DNA from: CAZTTG01 sp964615935
GTDB lineage: Bacteria; Planctomycetota; UBA1135; GCA-002686595
Assembly (NCBI GenBank): GCA_964615935.1
Contig: CAZTTG010000001.1
Span: 89,784-153,783 of the forward strand
DNA length: 64,000 bases
Direction: 5' to 3'
Shown one piece after another: positions 9,250 through 17,563 of this stretch. A model generated the notes under the pieces. That model saw only the letters and a program-made list of their open reading frames with translations, was not told where the DNA came from and ran no database searches. Each line of letters starts with the position of its first letter. The first letter of the stretch is position 1. Position numbers and translations under genes: made by a program.

Positions 9250-10548
9250 TCAATCGTCCTCGTCGGCGCCCAGGCGCTCCTCGATCAGGGCGGCGTACTT
9301 CTTCATCTTCCCCGCGTCGTCGCCGTACCACGCGTCGACCACCTTGTCCTCGGGGTCGATGAGGTAGGTCATGGGCACGGCGCTCATGCCCAGGGTCTCG
9401 TAGCGGGCCATCGCCTCCCAGCCCTGCGGGCTGGCGTCGAGGATGCTGGTGTAGGTGGCGCGGTTCTCGGCGACGAACTTCAGGGCGATCTTCCGGTCGT
9501 CCGCGTTGTTGAAGCCCAGCACCACCACGTCCTGGCCCCGGAATCGCTCGTGCAGTTTCTGGAGACTCCGTATCTCCTCGCGACACGACGGTCACCCGCA
9601 GCGCCACTTGTTGAGCCAGACGAAGTTGCCCCGGTAGTCCGACAGCCTGGCGGTGCGGCCGTCGAGGGTGGGGCCCTCGAAGTCGGGGGCCGGCGTTCCC
9701 GGCTTCAGGAGACCCTCCTCGATGGGAGGGAAGTCCCACTGCACCCAGTCCTCGGGGGGTGACCACGCGAAGCGATCGTCCGCGATCTCGGCGTCGATGA
9801 CGACGTCGGACCAGGACTCGAACTTGACGATGTCGTAGCTGACGCGGATCACCTCCTTCAGCTCGCGCGGCAGGTGGTCCCTCCGGGAGAGCCACAGGTA
9901 CCAGCTGCGCTGGTGCTTCATGAAGCTCACCTCGATGAGGTCGCACTCCTCGCCCCGGACCTCCTCGACGCCCAGGCTCCGTGCGCCGTCGAAGTAGGGC
10001 TGCATGGAGTCGCTGTAGCCGTGAAAGGTCGAGGCGTCGATGATGGTCATGCCCAGCCCCGCTCCCAGCCTCCCGGCCTCGTGCCCGATCGAGTGCACGC
10101 CCGGCGGGGTGGGTTTGGTCATGTAGAAGGAGTACTTGTGCTCCTCGTACTCCGCGAGGTAGTCACCCTCCCGCTCCCACTGGTATTGCGGCTTGCCGTC
10201 GGGCCAGTGGACCCAGAGGTCCTCCCCGTCGCCGATCAGGACGCCGCTGACGTTCTCGGCCTTCTCTCGCCGGCCTTCCATGCGGAAGTAGTTGGGCTTC
10301 TCGAGCTCGATCCGGTACGTGCCGCGGCCGTAGACGCCCTGCGGCGTCTCGGTGTGGAAGCTCGCGGTCCACGAGAGGGTCCTCGCCTCCTGCATCACCT
10401 CCACCATCCGGTCGTAGAGCGCGGTGGCCTCGGGCTCGTCCGCGAAGGCCACCTCCGCGGGCACCTCCTCCTGGGCGGAGCCGATCGAGGGACACGGGAT
10501 GCCGGCGGCGAGCAGCAGGGTCGGCCAGAAGCAATCACGGATCCACAT
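9250..10548 (-). CDS. candidate selenoprotein: secreted DUF2092-like/TlpA-type redoxin with in-frame TGA (UxxC)
   Basis: 432 residues if TGA at 9592-9594 (codon 319) is read as selenocysteine. A signal peptide (MWIRDCFWPTLLLAAG...SAQEE) is followed by an LolA/DUF2092-like lipoprotein-carrier domain (about 35-270). A thioredoxin-fold domain follows, with the peroxiredoxin-like opening LKPGTPAPDFEGPTLDGRTA. The sequence VWLNKWRCG-[TGA]-PSCREEIRSLQKLHERF aligns residue for residue with the usual LxNFWATWCGPCREEIPxLxKLxE, so TGA sits exactly at the first Cys of CxxC. The frame continues to a normal end with SAVPMTYLIDPEDKV (cis-Pro region) and TGA at 9250. The start has GGAGG 8 bases upstream. 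Without readthrough the redox site is lost. Alternatives are a sequencing error in a Cys codon or a recent nonsense mutation. Confidence 0.75.
9561..9577 (-). promoter_or_regulatory. SECIS-like hairpin inside the redoxin gene
   Basis: Counting on the coding strand, 14 bases after the in-frame TGA there is a 17-base hairpin: GGAGAT, loop ACGGA, GTCTCC (five Watson-Crick pairs plus one T-G). A bacterial SECIS is expected just downstream of the UGA inside the coding sequence, with a small stem and a G in the apical loop. The minimal E. coli fdhF element is similar in size and spacing. The fold was judged by eye. Confidence 0.5.
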
Positions 10549-10568
10549 AGCGGTCCCTCCGGCAAGCG

Positions 10569-10796
10569 TCATGCGGTCGTCCGGTCTGCGCCATCCGTAC
10601 GCCCATCGGCTGGATCGCGCAACGACAATCCGGTTCCAGGCGCGAGTCCCGGGGCCCGGCCGGGGCACAGATCCTGGCCGAGGGGCAGGCCGCCGCCGGG
10701 AAGACGGACGACCGTCATCCACCGGTGGAGCTCGAGGCCGTAGAATCGCTTCCAGCCATCGTGGATGAACGGGTCGGGCGCGAGTTCCCGGAGCAT
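10569..10796 (-). pseudogene. truncated remnant of a DUF4336-like protein
   Basis: The 75-residue frame starts MLRELAPDPFIHDGWKRFYG and continues LELHRWMTVVRLPGGGL. This resembles the first 35 residues of DUF4336 proteins (metallo-beta-lactamase-like; typically ...GLELGxRMTVVRLxDGGLxxHSP). After GGGL the sequence becomes Pro/Arg/Gly-rich with no further similarity, so only the N-terminus survives. It fills most of the 306-base gap between the redoxin gene and the next gene. The match is from memory of the family, so moderate confidence. Confidence 0.45.
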
Positions 10797-10854
10797 CGGG
10801 GCCCCGAGCTCTGTCAGCCATCTGCTCCGAAGTCAAGCTCGACCGCGTCGCACC

Positions 10855-11250
10855 ATGAAGGAGAGGACGATCGAGGACGCCATCCGCCGCGCGGAGGAGA
10901 TCCTCCCGGGCGGCGCGCCGTCCCCGGACGGCGAGCTCGACGCGCGCTGGCAGGCCGTGATCGCGGTGGGCGAGCACGTCGAAACCGACCCGGAGGAGGT
11001 CTGGGCCTTCGTCGAGCGCTGGGGCGCGCACGCGGACGAGGATCTGCGCGCCGCGATCGCCACCTGCCTCCTCGAGCACCTCCTGGCGCACGACTTCGAC
11101 GCCTTCTTCCCCCGCGTGAGGCGGGCCGCGCGGGCCTCGCGACTCTTCGCCGACACCTTCAGCCGTTGCGACAGGCACGGACAGGTGGAGCGGCCGGCCA
11201 GCGCCGGGCGCTTCGACCACCTGCAGGCCGAGTGCAGGCGGCGGGGTTGA
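10855..11250 (+). CDS. small conserved helical protein of unknown function
   Basis: 131 residues. The pattern DARWQAVIAVGEHVETDPEEVWAF, then DEDLRAAIATCLLEHLLAHDF and FPRVRRAARAS, recalls a widespread family of uncharacterised helical (HEAT-like) small proteins with a conserved W-x-A-I-x-V-G and R-x-A-I-A-T-C-L-L-E-H-L-L core. There is no signal peptide or membrane helix, so it should be cytosolic. The frame is open upstream, but ATG at 10855 is where the conserved part starts. It has no obvious partner; the next gene starts 25 bases later on the same strand. Function unknown. Confidence 0.75.
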   Translation: MKERTIEDAIRRAEEILPGGAPSPDGELDARWQAVIAVGEHVETDPEEVWAFVERWGAHADEDLRAAIATCLLEHLLAHDFDAFFPRVRRAARASRLFADTFSRCDRHGQVERPASAGRFDHLQAECRRRG

Positions 11251-11275
11251 GGCAAGGGCATTCCCGAAAGCGATC

Positions 11276-12520
11276 ATGCTCCCCACCCACCCGGCCCTTC
11301 GCCTATCGGCTCTCGCCTCGATCTCCCTGCTCCTCGCTGCCTGCGCCTCGAGGCCCGCTCCGGCGGCCGACGACCTCGACCTCCACGCGCTGCTCGCGCC
11401 GATCCCCGGGAGCGTCGAGCTCGTCGGCGAGGAGATTCGCATCACCAGCCCGGCAGTGCTCCGCGACGACGAGCACCACGTCTGGGGAGCGAGCGCGATC
11501 CGGGGCAACGACGGCCGGTATCACCTGTTCTACGTGCGGATCGATGCCGGGCCCGGGGCTCGGCGGTTCGGCGACGAGTGGCTGTTCTCGTCGGAGATCG
11601 CGCACGCGGTATCGGAATGGCCGGACCGCGGCTTCGCCTTCGACGCGGTCGTGCTTCGTGGACGCGCGGCGGATGGGCGGCCGGACGCGTGGGACGCGCA
11701 GAGCGTGCACAACCCGCACGCGCGGCGCTTCGACGGTCGCACCTATCTCTACCACATCGGCTCGCGCGACCCGGGTCCACAGCCGCCCGGCTCGCCGGGC
11801 GAGGGGCTCCGGCAACGTGATCGGATCCAGCAGGTGCAGCAGACCGGCGTGGTGGTCGCGCCGTCGGCGGAGCACCTGGCAGCGGGGCACTTCGAACGAC
11901 CCGAACAACCCTTGCTCGGACCGCGGACGCGGGTCAAGGACCGGAATGTGATTGAGCCGTCGCCGGCCGGGACGAGCGCGTTGCCGGACAACCTGATCGT
12001 GGTCAACCCGTCCGTGGTGCGGCGCCCGGCTGACGGGAAGTACCTGCTCTACTTCAAGGGCAACCTCTACGACCCCGGTTGGCGCGGCGTGCACGGCGTC
12101 GCGCTCGGCGAGTCCCCGGCTGGCCCGTTTCGCGCGCTCGACCGCTTCGTGTTCGACGTGAGGATGCCGGACGGCCGCCTGGCCAACGCCGAGGATCCCT
12201 TCGTCTGGCACGACGCCGAGCGCGGTCGCTTCTATGCGATCGTGAAGGACTTCTCCGGCCGCCTCACGGGTGCCGATCCGGGCCTGGCCCTGTTGACGTC
12301 GATCGACGGCATCGACTGGCGGAGGGCGCGGCACCCGCTGGTCTCGGCGAAGGAGCTGCGCTTCGCCGACGGAACGGCGCTACCCGTTCAGCGTCTGGAG
12401 CGCCCGCAGCTCCTGCTCGACGAGCGCGGGCGCCCACAGGTGCTGTACGCGGCGTGCATCGTCGGAGAGGGCTACGACGGGCACGCGTTCAACGTGCACA
12501 TTCCGCTGCGCACCGAGTAG
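11276..12520 (+). CDS. lipoprotein with glycosidase-like five-bladed beta-propeller
   Basis: 414 residues with a lipoprotein signal (MLPTHPALRLSALASISLLL then AACASRP; lipobox Leu-Ala-Ala-Cys), so it is probably anchored in a membrane on the periplasmic side. The mature part resembles glycoside hydrolase family 43/32-like propellers: HVWGASAIRGNDGRYHLFYV, WDAQSVHNPHARRFDGRTYL, VVNPSVVRRPADGKYLLYFK, NAEDPFVWHDAERGRFYAIV and LERPQLLLDERGRPQVLY are successive blade strands. The family acts on plant or algal glycans, and Asp/Glu candidates lie in the AEDPFVW and ERPQLL motifs. The substrate cannot be told. It converges on the DUF1080 operon, which also looks carbohydrate-related. Confidence 0.8.
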   Translation: MLPTHPALRLSALASISLLLAACASRPAPAADDLDLHALLAPIPGSVELVGEEIRITSPAVLRDDEHHVWGASAIRGNDGRYHLFYVRIDAGPGARRFGDEWLFSSEIAHAVSEWPDRGFAFDAVVLRGRAADGRPDAWDAQSVHNPHARRFDGRTYLYHIGSRDPGPQPPGSPGEGLRQRDRIQQVQQTGVVVAPSAEHLAAGHFERPEQPLLGPRTRVKDRNVIEPSPAGTSALPDNLIVVNPSVVRRPADGKYLLYFKGNLYDPGWRGVHGVALGESPAGPFRALDRFVFDVRMPDGRLANAEDPFVWHDAERGRFYAIVKDFSGRLTGADPGLALLTSIDGIDWRRARHPLVSAKELRFADGTALPVQRLERPQLLLDERGRPQVLYAACIVGEGYDGHAFNVHIPLRTE

Positions 12521-12532
12521 GACGGGGCCGGC

Positions 12533-14521
12533 TCACTTCAGGGGCATGAGCCGGATGTCCCGGAAGTGGATCTCGGCCCCCTCCGATTGCAGGCACAGCT
12601 TGCCCGGGATCTCCATGCAGTCCCAGGCCTGGTTGAGGATCTGGCCGTTGACGCGCAGCACCACGTGGCCCTTCCAGACGGTGATCTCGTACTCGTTCCA
12701 CTCGCCGATGGGGTTCTCGTTGGTGCTCGTGCGGCGGGTGTTGCGTCCGTTGGTGCGCTCGGCGACGGTCTTCATGGGGAACTCGCCGATGTTCCAGAAG
12801 TCGCCCGCCTGCTCGCTCATGAGCTGCGCCTCGATGCTGCGCGGCCAGACCTTGTCCTCGCCGATCTTGCGCATCAGGACGCCGCTGTTGCCGGCCTGCT
12901 TGGTGACCGGGTTGAAGCGCCAGTTGAGCTTTAGCACGAAGTTGTCGTAGTCGGCCTCGGTGCGGATGTAGCCGATGGGACGGCCCAGGCACACCAGGAC
13001 ACCGTCCTCGGTGGTGCTCCAAACGTCCTCGGGCTTGCCCTCGTCGCGCAGGAAGTGGGTCCATCCCTCGAGGTCGGTGCCGTTGAAGAGGGGCCTCATC
13101 CGATCCTCGCGAGCGGTCAGGTCGCGGACCTTCAGGTTGCGGAACCACACGTCGTTGCCGTGGTCCTGGAGGGCGATGTGGCCGGAGTCCATCGTGCCGA
13201 AGGCCGGCATGGCGCCGAACTTGCTGTTCTTCACCATCTCGTCCCAGCTCTGGTCGTGCATGACGAAGCTGGCCACCCGCACCCCGTTGAGCCAGTGCTC
13301 GACGCGGTCGCCGACCACCAGGATGCGGCCGGTGTTGAACTCGCCCACGGGCGCCAGGTGCTTGCCCTCGCAGGCCACCAGGGCGTAGAGGGCTCCCGCA
13401 CCGGTCTTGGAGTCGGGCGCGAAGCCGTGCCCGACGTCGTCGAAGATCTGGTACTCGGGGCCGGTGTTCCAGGTATTCGCGAAGTCCTCCGACACACGGT
13501 AGATGACGCCGCTATTGGCCCGCTCGGCCACCTTCCACTCGAAGGCGAACTCGAAGTCCTTGTACTCGCGACGGGTGACGATGTCCCCGCCACCGGCTCC
13601 GGCGACCTTGTGGATGGCGCCGTCCTCGATGGCCCAGCCCTTCTCGGGGAAGGCGTCGCCCCTGAAGCGGCGGAAGCCGTGGGCGCGCTCTCCGTCGAAG
13701 AGCAGCTCCCAGCCCGCCGCGCGCTCGGCTTCGGTCAGGGCGTTGGGCCGGCGCTCCTGGGGTGAGCTCACCTCGCCGGTGGCGGCCCACTCGGTGCCGC
13801 GCACCATGAGGTCGCGGAACTGCGGGTTCTGAAAGGAGACCTTCGAACCCTCGACCCCGGGCCACGCGTGCCCCAGGATATTGTGGAAGATCCGGCCCTT
13901 GCCGTACTCCTTGACCACGACCATGGGCTCGTCCTCGCCGGTGCCGCCCGACTCCTTGGAGGAGTGGGCCGTGGCCAGCACGCGGTAGTCGGTGTCGTGC
14001 ATGTGGACGAGCTTGTGATACAGCTCGTCGGGATGGCCCACCAGGTCGGGCATGTCCCGCGTGATGGGGTGGTCGCGGTCGGTGACCTTCACGTCGAAGG
14101 AGTGGAAACGGCCGTGCCCGGTGCCCTCGCGCCAGCACAGCGCCGCCAGCTTCTCGTACTCCTCCCAGCCCTCGAAGGCGTTGTCGGCGGCGTGGACCAG
14201 CGCCACGCCGGTGCCGTCGGTGACGTGCTCCAGGAAGCGCCCCTCGGCCTCCCGGCTCCAGCGCTCGCGGCGGTTGTAGTCGAGCACGAAGGCCCGGTAG
14301 CGCGAGAGATCTCCGGTGGCCAGGGTCGTCTCCGGATCGGTGGTCACGGTGACCTCGAACTTGCCGCTCTCCTCCAGGATCTTCACGAGCTCGAGGTGGG
14401 TCCACTGCCACCAGTGGTTGTTGGCCCCGGTGATCAGGAGGACGGGGATCTTGTCCTCGGCCGGGGGCTCGGGGGGGAGCATGGCCGGGGCCGAGAGGAG
14501 CATGGCGGCGAGGAGGGACAT
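12533..14521 (-). CDS. ThuA domain fused to two DUF1080 (3-keto-disaccharide hydrolase-like) domains
   Basis: 662 residues, secreted (hydrophobic start LLAAMLLSAPAMLP). A ThuA (glutamine-amidotransferase-like) domain covers about 25-245, with VLLITGANNHWWQWTHLE and GTGVALVHAADNAFEGWEEY. It is followed by two DUF1080 concanavalin-like domains, at about 260-455 (GWELLFDGERAHGFRRFRGD ...) and 475-662 (MRPLFNGTDLEGWTHFLRDE ...). DUF1080 members include 3-keto-disaccharide hydrolases that cleave oxidised glycosides. ThuA members are linked to disaccharide use. It is the last gene of a five-gene minus-strand operon with two Gfo/Idh/MocA oxidoreductases and a cytochrome c, which fits oxidation of a sugar at C3 followed by cleavage. 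Confidence 0.92.
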   Translation of the reverse strand: MSLLAAMLLSAPAMLPPEPPAEDKIPVLLITGANNHWWQWTHLELVKILEESGKFEVTVTTDPETTLATGDLSRYRAFVLDYNRRERWSREAEGRFLEHVTDGTGVALVHAADNAFEGWEEYEKLAALCWREGTGHGRFHSFDVKVTDRDHPITRDMPDLVGHPDELYHKLVHMHDTDYRVLATAHSSKESGGTGEDEPMVVVKEYGKGRIFHNILGHAWPGVEGSKVSFQNPQFRDLMVRGTEWAATGEVSSPQERRPNALTEAERAAGWELLFDGERAHGFRRFRGDAFPEKGWAIEDGAIHKVAGAGGGDIVTRREYKDFEFAFEWKVAERANSGVIYRVSEDFANTWNTGPEYQIFDDVGHGFAPDSKTGAGALYALVACEGKHLAPVGEFNTGRILVVGDRVEHWLNGVRVASFVMHDQSWDEMVKNSKFGAMPAFGTMDSGHIALQDHGNDVWFRNLKVRDLTAREDRMRPLFNGTDLEGWTHFLRDEGKPEDVWSTTEDGVLVCLGRPIGYIRTEADYDNFVLKLNWRFNPVTKQAGNSGVLMRKIGEDKVWPRSIEAQLMSEQAGDFWNIGEFPMKTVAERTNGRNTRRTSTNENPIGEWNEYEITVWKGHVVLRVNGQILNQAWDCMEIPGKLCLQSEGAEIHFRDIRLMPLK

Positions 14522-14546
14522 GGCGTGGATCCTTCTTCGGGGTGAG

Positions 14547-15341
14547 TCAATCGGGATTCGGGGCGGGCTGACGCTTGCGCGGGAGCCACATGTCCAGCAG
14601 CACCAGGAGGAGCAGCAGGACGGCGGAGGCGGCGAAGAGCGCGCCGCCCCCGATGATCAGGGGAACGAGCTGCGGGTTGTCGCGGGCCAGCCACCAGCAG
14701 GCCAGGTCGACGAAGAGGCCCAGGCCGGCCAGCAGGACCAGGAAGCCGATGACGCGCGGCGAGAAGGAGGTGGCCAGGGCCAGGGCCACGACCACCAGCA
14801 GCAGCGCGCCCAGCATGGTGGCGTGGACGTGGGTGGAGGCGATCAGGACCGGCGCGGCGATGGGATCGATCCTCTCCGAGGCCGCCGCCGCCAGCACGTC
14901 GCCGTCGCGGGTGAGGTCCCAGGAGACGCCCTCGGGGCCGGCGACGGGCTGCTCGCGGCCGTGGCAGCCGGCGCAGCTCAGTCCGACCAGCTCCTTGGGC
15001 GAGAAGTCGCCCAGGTCGATGTTGTCGTAGTCGGCGGCCACTCGATCGGAGCGCAGCCACTCGATCAGGAACTGCCGGTCCTCGTCGGGGAACTCCTCCG
15101 CCTCCTCGATCTCCTTCGGGTGCCCGTCCTCCAGGGCGGTCAAGAGCGGCGACTTGGCGAACTTGCCGGCGTAGTGGATCCGGACGTCGTCGTAGGTGAA
15201 GCTCTCCAGCTCGCGGTCGTTCTTGTCGTGGTGGCCCACCATGTGCGCGCCCGAGGCCGCCAGACCGCCCAGGATGACGAGCACGGTCAGGCTCAGGCCC
15301 AGCCGGACCTGGAAGGGGAGCTCTCTCAGGCGCGGGAGCAT
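14547..15341 (-). CDS. membrane-bound monohaem cytochrome c-like protein
   Basis: 264 residues. An N-terminal anchor helix (about 12-32) is followed by a periplasmic region with one haem c motif, CAGCH at Cys123-His127 (SPKELVGLSCAGCHGRE). Three to four hydrophobic helices fill about 165-250 and a basic tail PRKRQPAPNPD ends the protein. The haem would be attached outside the cytoplasm. Only one base separates it from the Gfo/Idh/MocA gene upstream, so it is almost certainly co-translated and probably accepts electrons from sugar oxidation. The axial ligand besides His127 is not clear. No named family recognised. Confidence 0.8.
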   Translation of the reverse strand: MLPRLRELPFQVRLGLSLTVLVILGGLAASGAHMVGHHDKNDRELESFTYDDVRIHYAGKFAKSPLLTALEDGHPKEIEEAEEFPDEDRQFLIEWLRSDRVAADYDNIDLGDFSPKELVGLSCAGCHGREQPVAGPEGVSWDLTRDGDVLAAAASERIDPIAAPVLIASTHVHATMLGALLLVVVALALATSFSPRVIGFLVLLAGLGLFVDLACWWLARDNPQLVPLIIGGGALFAASAVLLLLLVLLDMWLPRKRQPAPNPD

Positions 15342-15342
15342 C

Positions 15343-16617
15343 TCAGCCCTCCCCCAGGAGCTCCTCGGAGATCTCGATCTCCTCGCCGGTGACGGTCGCC
15401 CGGTGGGCCAGGATGCCCACGGCGGTGGCGGCGAGCCCCTCGGCGGCGCCGCAGGCCACGGGCTCGCCCTCGGTCACGCTGCGCAGGAAGTCCGACAGGG
15501 CGTAGTACAGGGAGGAGTAGGGCAGGCCCACGCCCTCCTTGAGCCGGTCCTGGGCCGCGAGCTGGGTCGCGTCGGCGATCAGGGTGATGCCCTGGTCGTT
15601 GTGGAACTGCTGGCGGTTGGCGTAGACCTCCCAGCCCTGGGTGGTGGCGTCCGCCTCCTTGAACATCCAGCCGTGGCTCCAGGCCAGCTTGATGGCCGCG
15701 TTGGAGCCGCTCAGGAGCTCGTAGCTCCCCCCGTAGGAGTTGGAGATGGTGGCGGTGTACTGCATGCGCACGCCGTCGGCGAAGCCCAGGTCGCAGTGCA
15801 CCGAGTCGGCCACCTCGCGGCCGTCCCGGTGGAAGTGGACCCCGCCCGATCCGCGGACGGAGACCGGGTGGCGCCCCAGGAACCAGTGGATCACGTCGAA
15901 CTGGTGGGTGCCGAGCTCGCCCGCCAGCCCGATGGTCTTCCCGGCATCCAGGCGCCAGTTGAGGGCCTCCTCGAAGGCGGGGTCGGAGGAGGCCGTCCGC
16001 CAGCTGGTCTTCTTGTTGTGCTGCGCCCGGAGGTTGACGAGGTCCCCCAGGGTCCCGGCGCGGGCGAAGGAGCGCGCCAGGCGGTAGACCGGGTTGGAGC
16101 GGCCCTGCAGGCCCACCTGGAACCGCGTGCCCGCCCGGCGGGCGGCGGCGGCGATGGCGCGGCCGTCCTCGAGGGTGCTCGCCAGGGGGGCCTCGCAGTA
16201 GACGTGCTTGCCGGCCTCCAGGGCCTGGAGGGCCGGCTCCCGGTGCAGGTGGGTGGGCGTGGCCACGATCACCGCCTCGACGCCGGCCTCCTTCTCCAGG
16301 AGCTCGGCCGCGCTGGCGTAGCCGGTCGCCCCCCGGGCGCGGCGCAGGCCGGATTTCAGTCGTGAGGGGGTGGTGTCGGCCACGGCCGCCACCTCGGCGT
16401 CGTCGATCTTCTGCAGCTCGCCCAGGATGGAGCGACCCTGGCGCCCCACTCCGATGATCGCGAGCTTGCACGCGCGCCGGCTGCCGGGAGGCTGAAGGGC
16501 CGCCAGCTCGGGGCTCAGGGCGAAGGCCGCCAGGGCTCCCGCGCCGGTCCTCAGGATCTCGCGCCGGCTCGGGGAGGGCTCGGTGCGCTTCGGCTCGCTT
16601 CGGTTCGATCCGCTCAT
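15343..16617 (-). CDS. Tat-exported Gfo/Idh/MocA family oxidoreductase
   Basis: 424 residues. The N-terminus carries a twin-arginine signal (SRREILRTGAGALAAFAL). The NAD(P)-binding Rossmann fold starts at ACKLAIIGVGRQGRSIL. EAPLASTLEDGRAIAAAARR replaces the usual EKP motif, and the catalytic-domain segment LDAGKTIGLAGELGTHQFDV carries the conserved His. Family members oxidise or reduce sugars and cyclitols with a bound nicotinamide cofactor; Tat export is common when they work with periplasmic partners. It is fourth in line with ApbE (7 bases upstream) and the cytochrome c (1 base downstream). The Lys of the usual E-K-P is Ala here (C-E-A-P), a change worth checking since this Lys is usually catalytic. 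Confidence 0.92.
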   Translation of the reverse strand: MSGSNRSEPKRTEPSPSRREILRTGAGALAAFALSPELAALQPPGSRRACKLAIIGVGRQGRSILGELQKIDDAEVAAVADTTPSRLKSGLRRARGATGYASAAELLEKEAGVEAVIVATPTHLHREPALQALEAGKHVYCEAPLASTLEDGRAIAAAARRAGTRFQVGLQGRSNPVYRLARSFARAGTLGDLVNLRAQHNKKTSWRTASSDPAFEEALNWRLDAGKTIGLAGELGTHQFDVIHWFLGRHPVSVRGSGGVHFHRDGREVADSVHCDLGFADGVRMQYTATISNSYGGSYELLSGSNAAIKLAWSHGWMFKEADATTQGWEVYANRQQFHNDQGITLIADATQLAAQDRLKEGVGLPYSSLYYALSDFLRSVTEGEPVACGAAEGLAATAVGILAHRATVTGEEIEISEELLGEG

Positions 16618-16624
16618 GCCGTGT

Positions 16625-17560
16625 TCAGGCTCCGCAGGGGCAGGGGGTCTCGGGCAGTCGGAAGAGCTCGGGATGCGCGCCGGCCGCGCGCCAGGGACCG
16701 GCCGCGTCCTCGGCGACCAGGCCGGTGAAGCCGGTGGGCAGGCGATGGAGGAGGGAGGGGCGCACCAGGAGGGCGGTGGAGAGGGCGTCGCAGCGGCGGG
16801 CGCCGGGTCCCGTGACGGCGGCCAGGGCGGCGGCGCCGGCCGGCTCGCCCGTGGCCGGGTCCAGGACGTGGCCCAGCCTCCCCTCCTCCGCCTCCAGGGT
16901 CCGGCCGTGAGGCGCGGAGACCGAGAGGGCCGCGTCCCGAAGCACCACCGTCGGAGTGGGCGCGCCCTCCTGGAGCGGGGCGAGGGCGACCCTCCACCCC
17001 TCGGCTCCGGGCGGAGCGCCGATGGCCGCGGCCGTGCTGGTGCCCCCGTGCAGCAGGGCGCAGTCCACCCCGCACTCGCGCAGGACGGCCGTCGCCAGCT
17101 CGATGCCGTGCCCCTTGCCGATCGCGCCCAGGTCGAGGGCCATCCCCGATCGCTCGAAGGCGATCGTCCGCCGGGCGGGGTCGAGGCGCACGGCCCCCAT
17201 CCCGACGCTCCGGGCGGCGCCGCGCCGATCGGTGGCGCCCGCCCGCGGCCCGTGGAAGCCGTGGGCGCGCATCAGCGGCGCCACGGTCGGGTCGAAGGCC
17301 CCCTCCGAGGCGCGGTGGAGCGCCTGCGCGCTGCGCAGGAGGTCGAAGGTGTCCTCGTCGAGCGCGACCGGGCCGGCCGCGGCGCGGGCATTGAGGTGAA
17401 CGAGGAGCGAGTCCGACCGAAACAGCGACAGGCGCCGGTCCCACTCCTCGATCTCCTCCAGGGCGGCCTCGCCGGCGGCGCGCAGCCGCGACTCGACCGC
17501 CCCCGCGAGCACGAGCTCGAAGCGCGTGCCCATCGCCCGCGCAGCCAGCCGGAGGATCAT
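16625..17560 (-). CDS. apbE: FAD:protein FMN transferase (ApbE)
   Basis: 311 residues with the ApbE signature blocks: ARAMGTRFELVL at the start, GAFDPTVAPLMRAHGF, MALDLGAIGKGHGIELATA, LLHGGTSTAAAIG and DALSTALLV near the end. ApbE transfers FMN from FAD to a Thr/Ser of a target protein outside the cytoplasm, using Mg. There is no convincing signal peptide or lipobox in this start, which begins directly at the fold; an upstream start is not possible without running into the neighbouring gene. It lies between two Gfo/Idh/MocA genes (gaps of 3 and 7 bases). No clear flavinylation site was found in the neighbouring proteins, so its target is unknown. Confidence 0.92.
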   Translation of the reverse strand: MILRLAARAMGTRFELVLAGAVESRLRAAGEAALEEIEEWDRRLSLFRSDSLLVHLNARAAAGPVALDEDTFDLLRSAQALHRASEGAFDPTVAPLMRAHGFHGPRAGATDRRGAARSVGMGAVRLDPARRTIAFERSGMALDLGAIGKGHGIELATAVLRECGVDCALLHGGTSTAAAIGAPPGAEGWRVALAPLQEGAPTPTVVLRDAALSVSAPHGRTLEAEEGRLGHVLDPATGEPAGAAALAAVTGPGARRCDALSTALLVRPSLLHRLPTGFTGLVAEDAAGPWRAAGAHPELFRLPETPCPCGA

Positions 17561-17563
17561 CGC

